DNA of 64,000 bases from Methylobacterium sp. R2-1 (GCF_014191355.1 NZ_JACHWM010000022.1:1-64000), one strand, 5' to 3'; shown: positions 13,660 to 22,897, numbered from the stretch's first letter. Notes: generated by a model from the letters alone, not told the origin. A program made the numbers and translations.

Positions 13660-14142
13660 GATATCGCGAGCCAAACCAATCTGTCGGCGCTCGACGCCAC
13701 GATCGAAGCAGCCCGTGCGGGTGAGGCCGAACGCGGCTTCGCGGTCGTTGCAGCCGAGGTCAAGGAGCTCGCGGGCCAGACTGGCCGCGCTACGAGCGCG
13801 ATCGGTGAGCGGATTGCCGAGATCCAGGCCGCCACGCAGGAGGCGGTCACCGATATTCAGCAGATTGGCCGCGTGATCGGCGAGATGGCCACCTACGCAG
13901 CAAGCATCGCGGCGGCGATGGAGGAGCAGGGCGCAGCCACCCGAGAGATCACGCGCAACGTGCAGCAGGCTGCACAAGGTACGGAGCAGGTAACTCACAA
14001 CATCGGTTCAGTTCAAGCAGGAGCTAGACAGACAAGCGCTGCAACTTCACAGATGATGACCGCGGTTCAGGAACTAGCACGGCACTCGGAAGGTCTTACT
14101 CATGAGATCTCTATTTTCTTAGAGGGCGTGAAGGCGGCGTAA
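13660..14142 (+). pseudogene. Chemoreceptor (MCP) signalling-domain fragment
   Basis: 160 codons open from 'DIASQTNLSALDATIEAARAG' (the hairpin tip) to the C-terminal end of a methyl-accepting chemotaxis protein. No transmembrane, ligand-binding or HAMP part, and no start in frame. The 5' side abuts integrase debris, so a deletion has joined the two. Closest relative in the window is the intact receptor at 27574-29280. Confidence 0.75.
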
Positions 14143-14256
14143 AGAGCGCCCCACTCACGCATCTGGAGCCCGTCCGGCAATCACTGCAGCGGGCTCTTTT
14201 GCATGGGCGATAGAACAGTGCGCTTGAAGCAAGCCTCGTCTTGCTCGCGCGCCACA

Positions 14257-14403
14257 CGGCAGAGGCTTGGCAATTTTCTTTACGCTTAGACCATCCTCCC
14301 AGAGCGTCAGCAGGACGAGATACTGCGGGTAGGTCAGCCCGAGTGGCTCCAGCCGCGGCCTGTAGCCGGCCGTAAACGCGTGAGCAGCGGCATCAAGCGC
14401 ATG
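14257..14403 (-). pseudogene. MarR-family regulator remnant
   Basis: The minus-strand frame reads 'ALDAAAHAFTAGYRPRLEPL' and 'LTYPQYLVLLTLWEDGLSVK', typical of the N-terminal half and first helix of the MarR/OhrR winged helix. It degenerates after 'KKIAKPLP', before the recognition helix. No start or stop fits, so it is a relic. Confidence 0.55.
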
Positions 14404-14474
14404 ACCCGGTCGGGCCCATGCCACATTGCTACGGCTGCCCGCATTGCAGACAGCCCGGCCCGGCTTGGCTGAGG

Positions 14475-15284
14475 CTAATGGCGGATGCCACGCGTCACCC
14501 AGTACTCGCGGGGAACGCAGATACCGAGCGGGGTGGGGAACTGGGCATGGAAGGCGATGAAGTCGCGCCGCAGATCGGCGCGGCGGTCCTCGTCGAGGCT
14601 GGCGGCCAGAGCCTTGGTCGGGCCGTAGCCGCCGGAGAACCGCTCCCAGGCCGCCTCTGCGCTCAGCTCGCGATAGAACGAGACGCCCTTCTCGAAGGCG
14701 AGGTCGAAGTCCCCGCCCAGCAAGGCTTCGATCCGCTCCGTGCAGCCCCACTCGAACGGCGAGGGCGGGGCCGGGCTCGGTGGGGACGCCATGTACGGCT
14801 TCATCACCATGAACATCTTGAACACGCTGCCGTCTGGCAGCCAGGTGGTGAGGCAGATCCGCCCGCCCTTGCGGCAGACCCGCGCCAGTTCAGCGGCTGC
14901 GGCTTCAGGCCGGCTCGCGAACATCACGCCGCAGGTGGAGATGACTGCGTCGAATGCGCCGTCTGCAAAGGGCAGGTTCTCAGCGTCGCCCAGTTGGTAC
15001 CGGATGTCGAGGCCTTCAGCCCGAGCCTGCTCAGTGGCGAAGGCCAAAAGGTCGGCGCTGATATCCGCACCGGTCACCTGTGCCCCGCGCTTGGCGACGA
15101 CGCGTGAGGTCCAGCCGGTGCCTGTGGCCAGGTCGAGCACCCGCTCGCCCGGCTGCGGATCGAGGCGCAGCACGCAATGCTCGATGCTGTCGGCGATGCC
15201 GCGGCTGATCTCGTTGTATTTAGTTCCGCCGGAGTTCCAGATGCTGGCAGGCTTGGTGTTATGAGGTTGGATCTCGTAGCTCAT
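14475..15284 (-). CDS. Class I SAM-dependent methyltransferase
   Basis: 269 residues. Motif I 'VLDLATGTGWTSR' (about residues 49-61), motif II region 'VTGADIS', post-II 'GDAENLPFADGAFDAVIS' and 'VCRKGGRICLTTW' give a complete UbiE/Methyltransf_11 fold; the N-terminal 'SIWNSGGTKYNEIS' is a cap. Substrate not evident. Intact and likely expressed alone on the minus strand. Confidence 0.85.
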   Translation of the reverse strand: MSYEIQPHNTKPASIWNSGGTKYNEISRGIADSIEHCVLRLDPQPGERVLDLATGTGWTSRVVAKRGAQVTGADISADLLAFATEQARAEGLDIRYQLGDAENLPFADGAFDAVISTCGVMFASRPEAAAAELARVCRKGGRICLTTWLPDGSVFKMFMVMKPYMASPPSPAPPSPFEWGCTERIEALLGGDFDLAFEKGVSFYRELSAEAAWERFSGGYGPTKALAASLDEDRRADLRRDFIAFHAQFPTPLGICVPREYWVTRGIRH

Positions 15285-15670
15285 GGTTGCCTCCGGTTTG
15301 AATGGAGCCCCCCATTCAAAATGCCGCCACTCGCGTAAGAAAGTCCACTGCGCTGTGTTCGCGGCCGATCCGAAGGAACGTCGACCGCATCACTGGCGAA
15401 AATCTCGGTCATCCCGCAGCGAGTTCAACGATGACTGGATCTCGGAGAAACGGCATCGCGTGCCTGCCTGCGAAAAATTTGTGCCCGAACGTGAAGGCGC
15501 CCAGGCGATCCCGCCAGCGTTACGATGCCACCCAACGCATTCTGGCCGACACCACACTCGGTCTACCGCGATCTTGACTTCGTGTTGCCCACGAGAGGAA
15601 ATTGGAAACTCGCCGAAAATGGCGCCCGGCCGCTCAGTTGTAGCTCGCCTGCTCGATCGGGAGGCGCGCG
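15285..15670. other. Intergenic, no gene seen
   Basis: Nearly 390 bp between divergent genes. Short open frames here lack ribosome sites and have no family resemblance. Presumably holds the promoters of the methyltransferase and the homocysteine methyltransferase; no clear -35/-10 pair or riboswitch was recognised. Confidence 0.4.
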
Positions 15671-16631
15671 ATGCCCCTGTTTCGCAGTGCTCTGCCCCAG
15701 CTCAGTGGTCGTCCGTTCCTGACCGACGGCGGGCTTGAGACCTCCCTGGTGTTCTTGGAGGGGACCGAATTACCCTGCTTCGCGGCGTTCCCGCTACTCT
15801 GCAGCGAGGAGGGGCGGAGCCGACTTCTGCGCTTCTTCGAACCCTACATCGCGCTCGCCCGGCGTTACCGGGCCGGCATGATCCTAGACACGCCGACTTG
15901 GCGGGCCAATCCCGATTGGAGTGCACGACTCGGCTTCGGCGAGGCTGCCCTCGCTGAGGTGAACCGCGAAGCCATTCGGTTCGTCACGGACCTGCGGCAT
16001 CGGTATGCCGAAGCCAACCTGCCGCTCATTCTTAACGGCGTCGTCGGACCGCGCGGGGACGGCTACAAGCCCGAATGGGTCATGTCGGCCGCCGCCGCCG
16101 CCGACTACCATCGCGTCCAGATCGAGGTCTTCGCCGCCAGCGAGGCCGATATGGTGAGCGCGGTCACAATGACCTCGGTCGCGGAAGCGGTCGGCATTGT
16201 CCGCGCGGCTCGCGTTGTTGGGCTGCCGGCGGTGATCTCCTTCACCCTCGAGACCGATGGCCGCCTGCCCTCGGGACAGGTGCTTGGCTCCGCGATCCGG
16301 GAGACCGATGCGGCCACAGACGCCTATCCCGCCTACTACATGATCAACTGCGCGCACCCGGCCCATTTCGAGACCGTACTGGCGGAACAGGAGCCTTGGC
16401 TTGAATGGCTCAGAGGCCTGCGGGCCAACGCCTCGACGAAGAGCCACGCTGAACTCGGTGCCGCCACTGAGCTCGATATCGGCGACCCCCCAGGATCTGG
16501 CGCGCCGCTACGCCGGTCTCCGGAAACGACTGCCCGAATTGAACGTGCTTGGCGGCTGCTGCGGCACCGATCACCGGCACATCGCGGCCATCTGTGAGGC
16601 TTGCTTCGGGGAGGACTCGGCCTCCGTCTAG
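15671..16631 (+). pseudogene. Homocysteine S-methyltransferase, frameshifted
   Basis: Starts 'MPLFRSALPQL', with the family's 'FLTDGGLETSLVF' and 'LILNGVVGPRGDGY'. The frame is correct to 'ATELDIGD'; a run of six C at 16486-16491 then shifts it. In the +1-corrected frame it continues 'PQDLARRYAGLRKRL' and 'NVLGGCCGTDHRHI', the zinc-binding Cys pair, and ends at 16631. A five-C run would restore a full-length, 319-residue enzyme. As written, the zinc site is lost. A sequencing or assembly error cannot be excluded. Confidence 0.8.
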
Positions 16632-16678
16632 AACGCGCTCCGCCGAGGTGGCAGTCGGGTGCGCCGTGGGAGAGATCG

Positions 16679-17299
16679 ATGGGCTTCTACGAGCGTCATG
16701 TCGGGCCCCGCCTGGTGAGTTGCGTCTGCGGAGCCGCCGATATCCGGATCGAGCGAGAGAAGGTCGTCCCGGCCGCCAAGGGTATCGTCCTAGAGGTCGG
16801 AATCGGGTCTGGGCTCAATCTCCCCTTGTACGATCCTGCTCGGGTGAGCCGGGTGATCGGCGTCGATCCCCACGCACCGTTTCTCAAGCTCGGCCGCTCG
16901 CGTCGCGAGGCCGCCCACGTGCCGGTGGAGATCCGGCAGGAGGCGGCGGAGGCGATGCAATTGCCGTCGCGGTCGGTCGATACAGTCGTTGTTACCTTCA
17001 CGCTCTGCTCTGTACAGGACGCGGCGCGGTGCCTGAGCGAGATCCACCGGGTGTTGCGGCCCGAGGGGCGCCTGCTGTTCCTGGAGCACGGACTGTCCGG
17101 GGACGCGGCGGTCGCGCGCTGGCAGAACCGGCTGAACCCGCTGTGGCGCCCGCTCGCTGTTGGCTGCAACCTCAACCGCCCTGTCCTGGGCTCACTGCGG
17201 GCAGCAGGGTTCACGATTGAAGAGGTCGAGGAGTACTACCTTCCTCGAACGCCGAGACCGTTTGCGCATCTGAGCCGTGGCAAAGCGCGTACCGGATAG
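16679..17299 (+). CDS. Class I SAM-dependent methyltransferase
   Basis: 206 residues from ATG at 16679 (GGGAGAG upstream). 'VLEVGIGSGLNLPLYD' is motif I; 'VIGVDPH' supplies the acidic residue; 'SVDTVVVTFTLCSVQD' and 'RPEGRLLFLEHG' follow. This matches the small UbiE-like methyltransferases often annotated with phospholipid or quinone methylation. 47 bp after the homocysteine methyltransferase, so possibly co-transcribed. Substrate unknown. Confidence 0.85.
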   Translation: MGFYERHVGPRLVSCVCGAADIRIEREKVVPAAKGIVLEVGIGSGLNLPLYDPARVSRVIGVDPHAPFLKLGRSRREAAHVPVEIRQEAAEAMQLPSRSVDTVVVTFTLCSVQDAARCLSEIHRVLRPEGRLLFLEHGLSGDAAVARWQNRLNPLWRPLAVGCNLNRPVLGSLRAAGFTIEEVEEYYLPRTPRPFAHLSRGKARTG

Positions 17300-17504
17300 C
17301 CTGCGGCCGGCGGCACGCTGCTTCTGTCCGCCTGATCCTTCAGGTTAGCGGGCGGGAACGCTAGAAGATGCGCCTGAGCTGACGTTTACGCGCCCGACGG
17401 CGGAGGTCCGGTCTAGGGGCCGAAGCAGTGGTTCAGGCCATGCCAGCCTAATGTCAGCAAGTGACGCAAAGCCGCCGTTCAGCATCCGCGCACTGAACAG
17501 CGGG

Positions 17505-17530
17505 TTTCCACCCTAAGCAGCCGTTCACGC
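17505..17530. repeat. Dispersed intergenic repeat copy
   Basis: 'gggtttccaccctaagcagccg', a further copy of the dispersed repeat. The rest of 17300-17553 shows no gene. Confidence 0.35.
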
Positions 17531-17553
17531 GGTGAAGCTGATTGGGTTCTGAC

Positions 17554-17814
17554 TTAGTAGCCGTACCCGCTTCGAGGAGCATACCCATCGGAACGGCGCA
17601 CACGTTGGCCGTAGTCGACATCGCGGCGCGCTGCGCGATTGGCGAGGTAGCGTCCACCCAGGCAGCCAGCAACGGCACCAACGACACCACGGTCGGCCAG
17701 ATAGTGCCCAGCTACACCGCCGATGATGGCGCCCTTGATACAGCCTTTGGCCTCGGCCTGTACGGACCCGGCAACAAGCAACGTCGCGGTGGCCATGATA
17801 GTAGCGATCTTCAT
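17554..17814 (-). CDS. Small exported glycine-rich protein, 86 aa
   Basis: Signal peptide 'ATLLVAGSVQAEA', then 'GAIIGGVAGHYLADRGVVGA' with GxxxG spacing typical of glycine-zipper proteins of the envelope, two Cys, and an Arg/Tyr-rich tail 'RSGYGY'. Periplasmic or outer-membrane associated. Function unknown. Confidence 0.75.
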   Translation of the reverse strand: MKIATIMATATLLVAGSVQAEAKGCIKGAIIGGVAGHYLADRGVVGAVAGCLGGRYLANRAARRDVDYGQRVRRSDGYAPRSGYGY

Positions 17815-17901
17815 GGGGAGCTCCGATCATTCACGGAGGCGTGAACCCTTTTCCGCGCAGAGGCGTTCCTCGTCATCTCTCTAGGCGTAGGAAGTTCTCC
17901 A

Positions 17902-18150
17902 ATGAAAACACTTTCCGCTTCCCTGCTTGCGGCTGCTCTCGTAGCGACCCCGGCGCTGGCTCAGCAGAATAACACCAATCCTACAGCCACACAGCAGAAC
18001 ACCCCGCGAGCGGCTGATCGAGATAACGACTTTGACATGGGTTGGCTGGGGCTGATTGGACTTCTCGGCCTTGCCGGTTTGCTCGGTCGTCGCAGGCATG
18101 AACACGTCACCACAACGTCTACGGCACCCGGTTCGACTGTCCGCCGATAA
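17902..18150 (+). CDS. Exported protein with WGxxGxxG-type C-terminal helix
   Basis: 82 residues: signal peptide ending 'ATPALA', a Thr/Asn/Gln-rich linker, then 'MGWLGLIGLLGLAGLLGRRR', a glycine-rich transmembrane helix with a basic stop. This is the layout of short WGxxGxxG-CTERM proteins, a probable sorting or anchoring signal. A terminator follows six bases after the stop. Confidence 0.75.
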   Translation: MKTLSASLLAAALVATPALAQQNNTNPTATQQNTPRAADRDNDFDMGWLGLIGLLGLAGLLGRRRHEHVTTTSTAPGSTVRR

Positions 18151-18155
18151 AGATC

Positions 18156-18180
18156 GGGGGAGCTTCGGCTCCCCTTTTCC
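18156..18180 (+). terminator. Rho-independent terminator
   Basis: GGGGAGC-TTCG-GCTCCCC followed by TTTT; a stable tetraloop hairpin directly after the small exported protein gene. Confidence 0.85.
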
Positions 18181-18284
18181 GCGTGTATGCCTCACCCGCT
18201 CTGCCAAGAGGCAGCGGGTCATGTTGAAGTCTTCGCAGGTTAGCCCAGCCTTGGGGCCAGCGACTGCGCCTGCCATGGTGAGCG

Positions 18285-18503
18285 ATGCCGTACACAGTGG
18301 AAATCACGCTGGCCGATCCACCATCTGCCGAGGATGGTCTGCCGATCTATGCGCTGCCCGAGACATTCGACACGCTTGCAGACGCCAAGGAGGCCGCGGT
18401 TGGTCATATCGCCAAGTTAGGACGACCTCGCTCGACCGTCATGTTCACCGTGATGGATCGTGATGGCGTTACCGTTGCGACGGGCGACGATAGCGCGACC
18501 TGA
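18285..18503 (+). CDS. Hypothetical protein, 72 aa
   Basis: Starts 'MPYTVEITLADPPSAEDG' and ends with two beta strands 'STVMFTVMDRDGVTVATGD'. Small beta-alpha-beta protein, no export signal or known domain. Start codon is preceded by GAGCG. Stands alone. Confidence 0.55.
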   Translation: MPYTVEITLADPPSAEDGLPIYALPETFDTLADAKEAAVGHIAKLGRPRSTVMFTVMDRDGVTVATGDDSAT

Positions 18504-18755
18504 TCAACGAGCGTCCGCGGTCAATCCAAAGAGTTCATCGTGGGCGGATCGTTGTGATAGCTTGACACATAACAGTCCAAACCTATTACGCGTCTGGCGC
18601 AGGCTGCAGAACAATATGGACGGGCCGAGTGCGAGAACGGACGTACGGCCGCCATAGGCCCTGCCGCTTCTCACGATTGGAAAGAGCGCCCCGAGCGGAT
18701 GGCGCGCTGCGGGGCTTTCTCTTGGGCAATAGAGAAGGGGCCGAAGCCCCTCCCG

Positions 18756-19199
18756 CTACATCCCGGCTTCGCCTCGACGCGCACGGCGGTTCCGCACCTG
18801 AGCGCTCGGCAGGGCATCAGGTACGAGGGTTGCATTGACCGGATTCGGTGTGTGGTCGAGAGCAGCGCCGGTAGCGGCATCAACGCCCATGCCGATCACT
18901 CCGCCGACGAGCACGTTGCCAGCGAAACCTGCCGCGCCCGTTCCGGCAATCTTGGTCCGCACCGGAACCATCTGAGGCTGATAGCCCGGCTTGGTGAAGG
19001 TAACGTCGAACTCGTCTGATCTGTCGACTTCTAAAGAACAGGGCGTCGCTGGGCAGGCATAGCCCTTGTCCGTTACCATCTGAGCGCCGGGTGGCTCAGT
19101 CAGGAACGCCATCTTCTCAGTCGTGCCGCGGGTGATGCTTCCGCACGCACTGACGCTCACCGCAGCAACTGCTGCAGTGACAAATGTTAAGGCCTTCAT
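18756..19199 (-). CDS. PEGA-like lipoprotein
   Basis: 147 residues from 'MKALTFVTAAVAAVSVSACG', a lipoprotein signal with lipobox SACG. The mature part carries 'EPPGAQMVTDKGYACPATPC' and 'FDVTFTKPGYQPQMV', the PEGA beta-repeat seen in envelope proteins, then a glycine-rich hydrophobic stretch ('AGNVLVGGVIGMGVDAATG'). Likely anchored in the outer or inner membrane leaflet on the periplasmic side. Role unknown. Confidence 0.8.
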   Translation of the reverse strand: MKALTFVTAAVAAVSVSACGSITRGTTEKMAFLTEPPGAQMVTDKGYACPATPCSLEVDRSDEFDVTFTKPGYQPQMVPVRTKIAGTGAAGFAGNVLVGGVIGMGVDAATGAALDHTPNPVNATLVPDALPSAQVRNRRARRGEAGM

Positions 19200-19316
19200 G
19201 ACTTCCCCCAAGGCGCGAGCGTTGGCGCCGAATGCTCCATGCTACAGACCTCGGCACCAAGCAATGCAGGAAAATGCTAGGTCGAGAAGCCGGTTGTGGA
19301 GTGTTGCGAGGTTGCC

Positions 19317-19451
19317 ATGGCAGCGCGAGGAGACTGGACGCCGACCGGTCGCAGCCAACTCCGCGGCCTCTGGTTCGGCCTGCTGGCCTACGAGGTCGAA
19401 GAGACGCGCATGGTCAACACGTGGATGCCTGGCGCTCCGTACAGCCGATGA
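19317..19451 (+). CDS. Possible small phage-type protein, 44 aa
   Basis: Reads 'MAARGDWTPTGRSQLRGLWF' and 'YEVEETRMVNTWMPGAPY'. The stop overlaps (ATGA) the ATG of a 16-codon frame ending at 19498. Too short for firm calling; the coupled overlap is like other small phage-type genes here. Confidence 0.4.
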   Translation: MAARGDWTPTGRSQLRGLWFGLLAYEVEETRMVNTWMPGAPYSR

Positions 19452-19544
19452 ACCGGCGCCGACCTACCGGTGGCGGCGCGTCAGGCTCAGCGGAGTGATC
19501 GACCTGCAGGCCGACGCCACGACGCCTGCACTTGGAGCGGCCGC

Positions 19545-19784
19545 TCAGCATTTTCGTCCGGCTTCGGCCTCTAGGTGCCCTTCTGCCTTGCGGGTAACTT
19601 CGCAGGGATCGTAACCCTTCATCTCCGCCAGCAAGAGCAGATCGGTTACAAGATCGATCAGGTCGCTCTCTCCGATTCTGTCGGTCGTCCGTAGGTAGCA
19701 CCAACTCCGAATGTCATCGTGCTCTTGTAGGTAGGCGTCGAGGGCTTTTTGGGCGAGTGCGGCGTGCTTCGCTCTGTCCGGCAT
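19545..19784 (-). CDS. Family G small protein, copy 1
   Basis: 79 residues from 'MPDRAKHAALAQKALDAYLQ', with core 'RIGESDLIDLVTDLLLLAE' and 'CEVTRKAEGHLEAEAG'. Helical, acidic. Shares its core with 20473-20712 (about half identical). No catalytic motif. Phage-like context (HNH fragment between the two copies). Confidence 0.65.
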   Translation of the reverse strand: MPDRAKHAALAQKALDAYLQEHDDIRSWCYLRTTDRIGESDLIDLVTDLLLLAEMKGYDPCEVTRKAEGHLEAEAGRKC

Positions 19785-20147
19785 GACGATCTGCCTCCTA
19801 CCCCATAACGCCGGACCAGAAGCGACATGGCCGGCGGGTAGGCCGTTAACTGCAGAGTACTGCTTCTGTTCAATTTCAGAACAGAGAGGGCGGCCGCCAA
19901 ACCGCAGTGTTCTGCTCGGCGAACACTCTAGCTTCTGCCGATTTCGGGGGATCCTGGGAGCCCAAAAACGATACGGGTGGTCGCGGCCCCCAGCTTTCCT
20001 AGCGCCAGGGTCCGAAAACCCAGCGGCCGGATCGCGGCCCAGCTCGATTGGGGATAGGACTGGCCTGCCTCGCCGCTCTCTCGCCGCGTCTCGGCACCCT
20101 GGACAGGCGCACAGCCCGCCCAGCACCGAAAGGTATCAGATCCCGAA

Positions 20148-20387
20148 CTGCTCACCCCCGAGCACAAGGCATGGCGCCAAGAGGTGCTGAAGCGCGCCGG
20201 ATGGAAGTGTCAGGCCCTGGGCTGCGCGGCCCACGGCAGGCGCGGCAGGATCCGGCTCTATGCCGACCATATCAGCGAGCGCAGGGACGGCGCCGCATCG
20301 CTCGACCCGGTCAACGGGCAGGCGCTGTGCCCGAAGTACCATGCGGAGAAGACCGCGCAGGCACGGGCCGCGAGGATGCGGTCATGA
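20148..20387 (+). pseudogene. HNH endonuclease, degraded
   Basis: Reads 'LLTPEHKAWRQEVLKRAGWK', 'CQALGC' and 'YADHISERRDGAASLDPVNG', the HNH fold near the N-terminal Cys pair and DH motif. The second Cys of the usual CxxCH is replaced ('LCPKYH'). No ATG/GTG start exists before the conserved part: the only in-frame start is GTG at 20184, inside the domain. Probably inactive relic of a phage HNH gene. Confidence 0.5.
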
Positions 20388-20472
20388 CCCCTGACGCTGT
20401 CTTCGCCCGCGCCACGGTGTGCGGTTTGGCTCTCAGGCATGGCGCTGTTCGCGGATTGAGATGGGGCGCCAC

Positions 20473-20712
20473 TCAGCGTCGGTGCCCGGTCTCGGCTAAG
20501 AGGTGGTTCTCGGCTTCGCGCACGACACTGCTGGGGTCGAGTCCGACAGTGTGGGCAAAGAGCAGCAGGTCGGTGACAAGATCAACGATGTCGCTCTCTC
20601 CGACATCTGCGATTGGCGGCATCATCGGCCGACGGCGGAAGGGTGAGCTTTCTTTGAGGAAGGCTTCAAGTGCTCGCTCAGCGAGCCGAACCCGTTCGGC
20701 CTCTGACTGCAT
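20473..20712 (-). CDS. Family G small protein, copy 2
   Basis: 79 residues from 'MQSEAERVRLAERALEAFLK', with 'DVGESDIVDLVTDLLLFAH' and 'REAENHLLAETGHRR', aligned along its length with 19545-19784. Both copies have clear starts and look intact. Function unknown. Confidence 0.65.
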   Translation of the reverse strand: MQSEAERVRLAERALEAFLKESSPFRRRPMMPPIADVGESDIVDLVTDLLLFAHTVGLDPSSVVREAENHLLAETGHRR

Positions 20713-21273
20713 CGGCGACTCCCCTGGTGTGATCACCTAAGCGGCGCAGTCCCAACCTAGAACATGGGTTGAGCTGAGAGGCCGGCAAATTGGGGTTACC
20801 TCTTTCGAGGTAGTCCGCAACGGCCCGACCTCGGATCGGCCTGCCTGCCAACACCGGGGGGCGGTCAAAGATCGTGGCGGCCAGGGGACCGCTACCGCAC
20901 AGGGTCCCATTCGCAGATTTTTCCTGGTGGGTGAATTCGAGGGTCGCGGAGGACGGCAGGATTATCATGTCAACACTGTAGGAAAAAGATCAAGCCGCAC
21001 CAGGTGCTTACATCAAATGTAAGCCCGAGTGATTGAAGCTTGCTGCCGGACCGCGCACCGGGTGAGCGAAGCATAGAGCAGCGGGCCGGCACTGAGGGGG
21101 GCCGGGACCGACCCGCCGGCCGTCTGCCGTGGGTGTCCGAAGGTGATCACGGCGCAACGACAGCGAACCATGGAACGCGGCTAGGGCGCGCTCAAGCCGC
21201 GCGTGCGGCCTAACTCGGTCGAGACCCGAGCCGGCCGCGCCCGCCGCGCAATCCCACCATCAGGACGATCACC

Positions 21274-21564
21274 ATGAACGCAGCTCAGATCGTGAGCGCG
21301 CTGCGCCTCGCCATTGTCTTCTTCGGCGGCTTCGCCGTCGCCCGCGACGTGGCTCAGACGGGCGGCATGGCACTGTTCGACAGCATGGCGGTCGCCGACC
21401 TCACGACCGCGATCAAAGATCTCACTGTCGCGATACGGGCGGATACGGCCTCGGAGGAGGCACAGCACGCCAGCCAGTTCGCGCAGGTGCTCCAGCGTCT
21501 CACCGACGTGCTGAACCACCACGATGACACCCATGGACACCCACCGCGAGGAGGGCGACGATGA
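21274..21564 (+). CDS. Chimeric phage membrane protein (family E, copy)
   Basis: 96 residues. From residue 24 it is nearly identical to the phage protein at 53652-54044 ('ARDVAQ', 'MALFDSMAVADL', 'ASEEAQHASQFAQVLQRLTD'). The first 23 residues ('MNAAQIVSALRLAIVFFGGF') are different and contain one hydrophobic helix in place of the original membrane segment. A deletion has therefore joined another phage gene start to the family E cytoplasmic helix. The frame is open, so a hybrid could be made. The stop overlaps the next short gene by ATGA. Confidence 0.55.
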   Translation: MNAAQIVSALRLAIVFFGGFAVARDVAQTGGMALFDSMAVADLTTAIKDLTVAIRADTASEEAQHASQFAQVLQRLTDVLNHHDDTHGHPPRGGRR

Positions 21565-21617
21565 ACCTATGCTTCGTCGCGGCCGCCCCTCCGGCCATGC
21601 CGATGATTCAGGCATGA
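21561..21617 (+). pseudogene. Truncated family E partner (18 codons)
   Basis: Begins 'MNLCFVAAAPPAM', matching 'MTPCFVAVTLAGM' at the start of the 53.6 kb partner and keeping the ATGA overlap, then stops after 18 codons. Only the head of the gene remains here; tails are found at 149, 3765 and 39701. Confidence 0.45.
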
Positions 21618-21793
21618 CGATTGGTGCCCGATCACGGGGAGCCGCCTTCGACTCAAAGCTGTGCCTGGGAAGGTCCGCTCTCAGGCTCTTCGTTCAACAA
21701 AAGACATGCGACTGGAACGGATGAACTCATGGCTATCCGCTTCAGATTGGAAAGCCGGCAAAGCTGGCGATGAGAAAGCCGGGTTTCCGGTGG

Positions 21794-22897
21794 TCACCGC
21801 GCTTGCCGCCACTTCAGATAGGCTTGGTAGATCTCCTCCTTTCCGGCCGGCCGCTCGGGCTGTGACTGGAAGAACCGGTCCAGATCCGGCTGGGCAACGG
21901 CCTCCTGCTCCTTGTGGCGGTCGAGCCACTCCTGCGCCGGCCGGAAGCGCCTCCAGCCCTTCACCGAGGCCGCGAGGTTGACCTCCCGCCATTTCGGATG
22001 CCGCTGCGGAGCCAGAAATTTGTCGAACTGGCCGAAGAAGGCCTCGACGAAGCGAACGAGCTTCTCATAGCGCGCTGATCCCTTCGGGCTGTTGTAGACC
22101 CCGAGGACCGTGCCAACCGCGACGGTCTCCACCGCCTCTTCGCCGACAAACTTCGGATAATCAGTCCGCGTCAGGGTCGCGGGGACATAGGCTTCGTTCA
22201 TCGTGTCCGGGTAGGGCGCCGCCACGAAGTGGAAGCGTTCACCCGGATCGAAGCTCGCAATGAAAGCCACCGGCTTAGCCGCCACCGACACCACAGCCTC
22301 GATCTCGCCGTTGCGCAGCATCTCGAGGGCGGTGGGCTGATCGACGTTGATCCCCTCCACAGTGACGCCGAGCTCGCGGAACATGGCCCGGCCGCTATAG
22401 TCGGTGCCGCTGCCCTTGACGTCGAAGCTGACCCGCTTGCCGGCGAGATCGCTAACCGTCCGAACCGAATTCGGCGCGATGATATGCAACTCGTCGTCGA
22501 ACAGCTTGGCAATGTAATGGATTTGTCGCTCAATGTTCTTCAGGCGCTTGTCTTGCCGCAGCTGGTCCAGCGTATCGGTGCGAACGAAACCCAGATCAAC
22601 GCCCTTCAGGAACCGGATGTCGTAGGCGTTCTCGCCCGCCCCCTTGCCGAGTATCGGCAAGATCCGAAGCTTATCGCCGTCATCCAGCACGAAGGCGAAC
22701 TCGGCGCCGACGCGGAAGTAGGTTCCGCCGGGCGTGCCGGTCACCACCGTGACGGTGTTGGCGTTCATGCGCTCGCCAAGGGCAGCTTCCGTTGCGGGGC
22801 CGGCATCGACCGGTGCGGTGTCTGAGGCTCCCGCGACAGGGTCGTTTGCCATCAAGGCGATCCCGAGAAGGGCAGCGAACAGGGCAAGCCTCGACAT
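21794..22897 (-). CDS. TAXI-family TRAP-type solute-binding protein
   Basis: 367 residues from 'MSRLALFAALLGIALM' (signal peptide). 'TVTVVTGTPGGTYFRVGAEF' is the TAXI signature start, followed by 'GVDLGFVRTDTLDQL' and 'AGKRVSFDVKGSGTDYSGRA'. Periplasmic binding fold for small acids or amino acids. No TRAP membrane subunits are next to it; instead it lies 45 bp after an exported TPR-like protein, so it may act as a sensor or partner with a distant permease. Ligand unknown. Confidence 0.85.
   Translation of the reverse strand: MSRLALFAALLGIALMANDPVAGASDTAPVDAGPATEAALGERMNANTVTVVTGTPGGTYFRVGAEFAFVLDDGDKLRILPILGKGAGENAYDIRFLKGVDLGFVRTDTLDQLRQDKRLKNIERQIHYIAKLFDDELHIIAPNSVRTVSDLAGKRVSFDVKGSGTDYSGRAMFRELGVTVEGINVDQPTALEMLRNGEIEAVVSVAAKPVAFIASFDPGERFHFVAAPYPDTMNEAYVPATLTRTDYPKFVGEEAVETVAVGTVLGVYNSPKGSARYEKLVRFVEAFFGQFDKFLAPQRHPKWREVNLAASVKGWRRFRPAQEWLDRHKEQEAVAQPDLDRFFQSQPERPAGKEEIYQAYLKWRQAR

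Noticed and set aside
14404..14751. Upstream extension of the MarR-like minus-strand frame
   Set aside because: It overlaps the methyltransferase in another frame; only 14257-14403 has MarR resemblance.
15283..15738. Plus-strand 151-codon frame before the homocysteine methyltransferase
   Set aside because: Overlaps that gene's start in another frame, with no ribosome site and a composition unlike real proteins.
19865..19885. TCTGTTC-N7-GAACAGA as an SOS box
   Set aside because: Alphaproteobacterial LexA sites are direct repeats GTTC-N7-GTTC; this is an inverted repeat, and no SOS gene follows.
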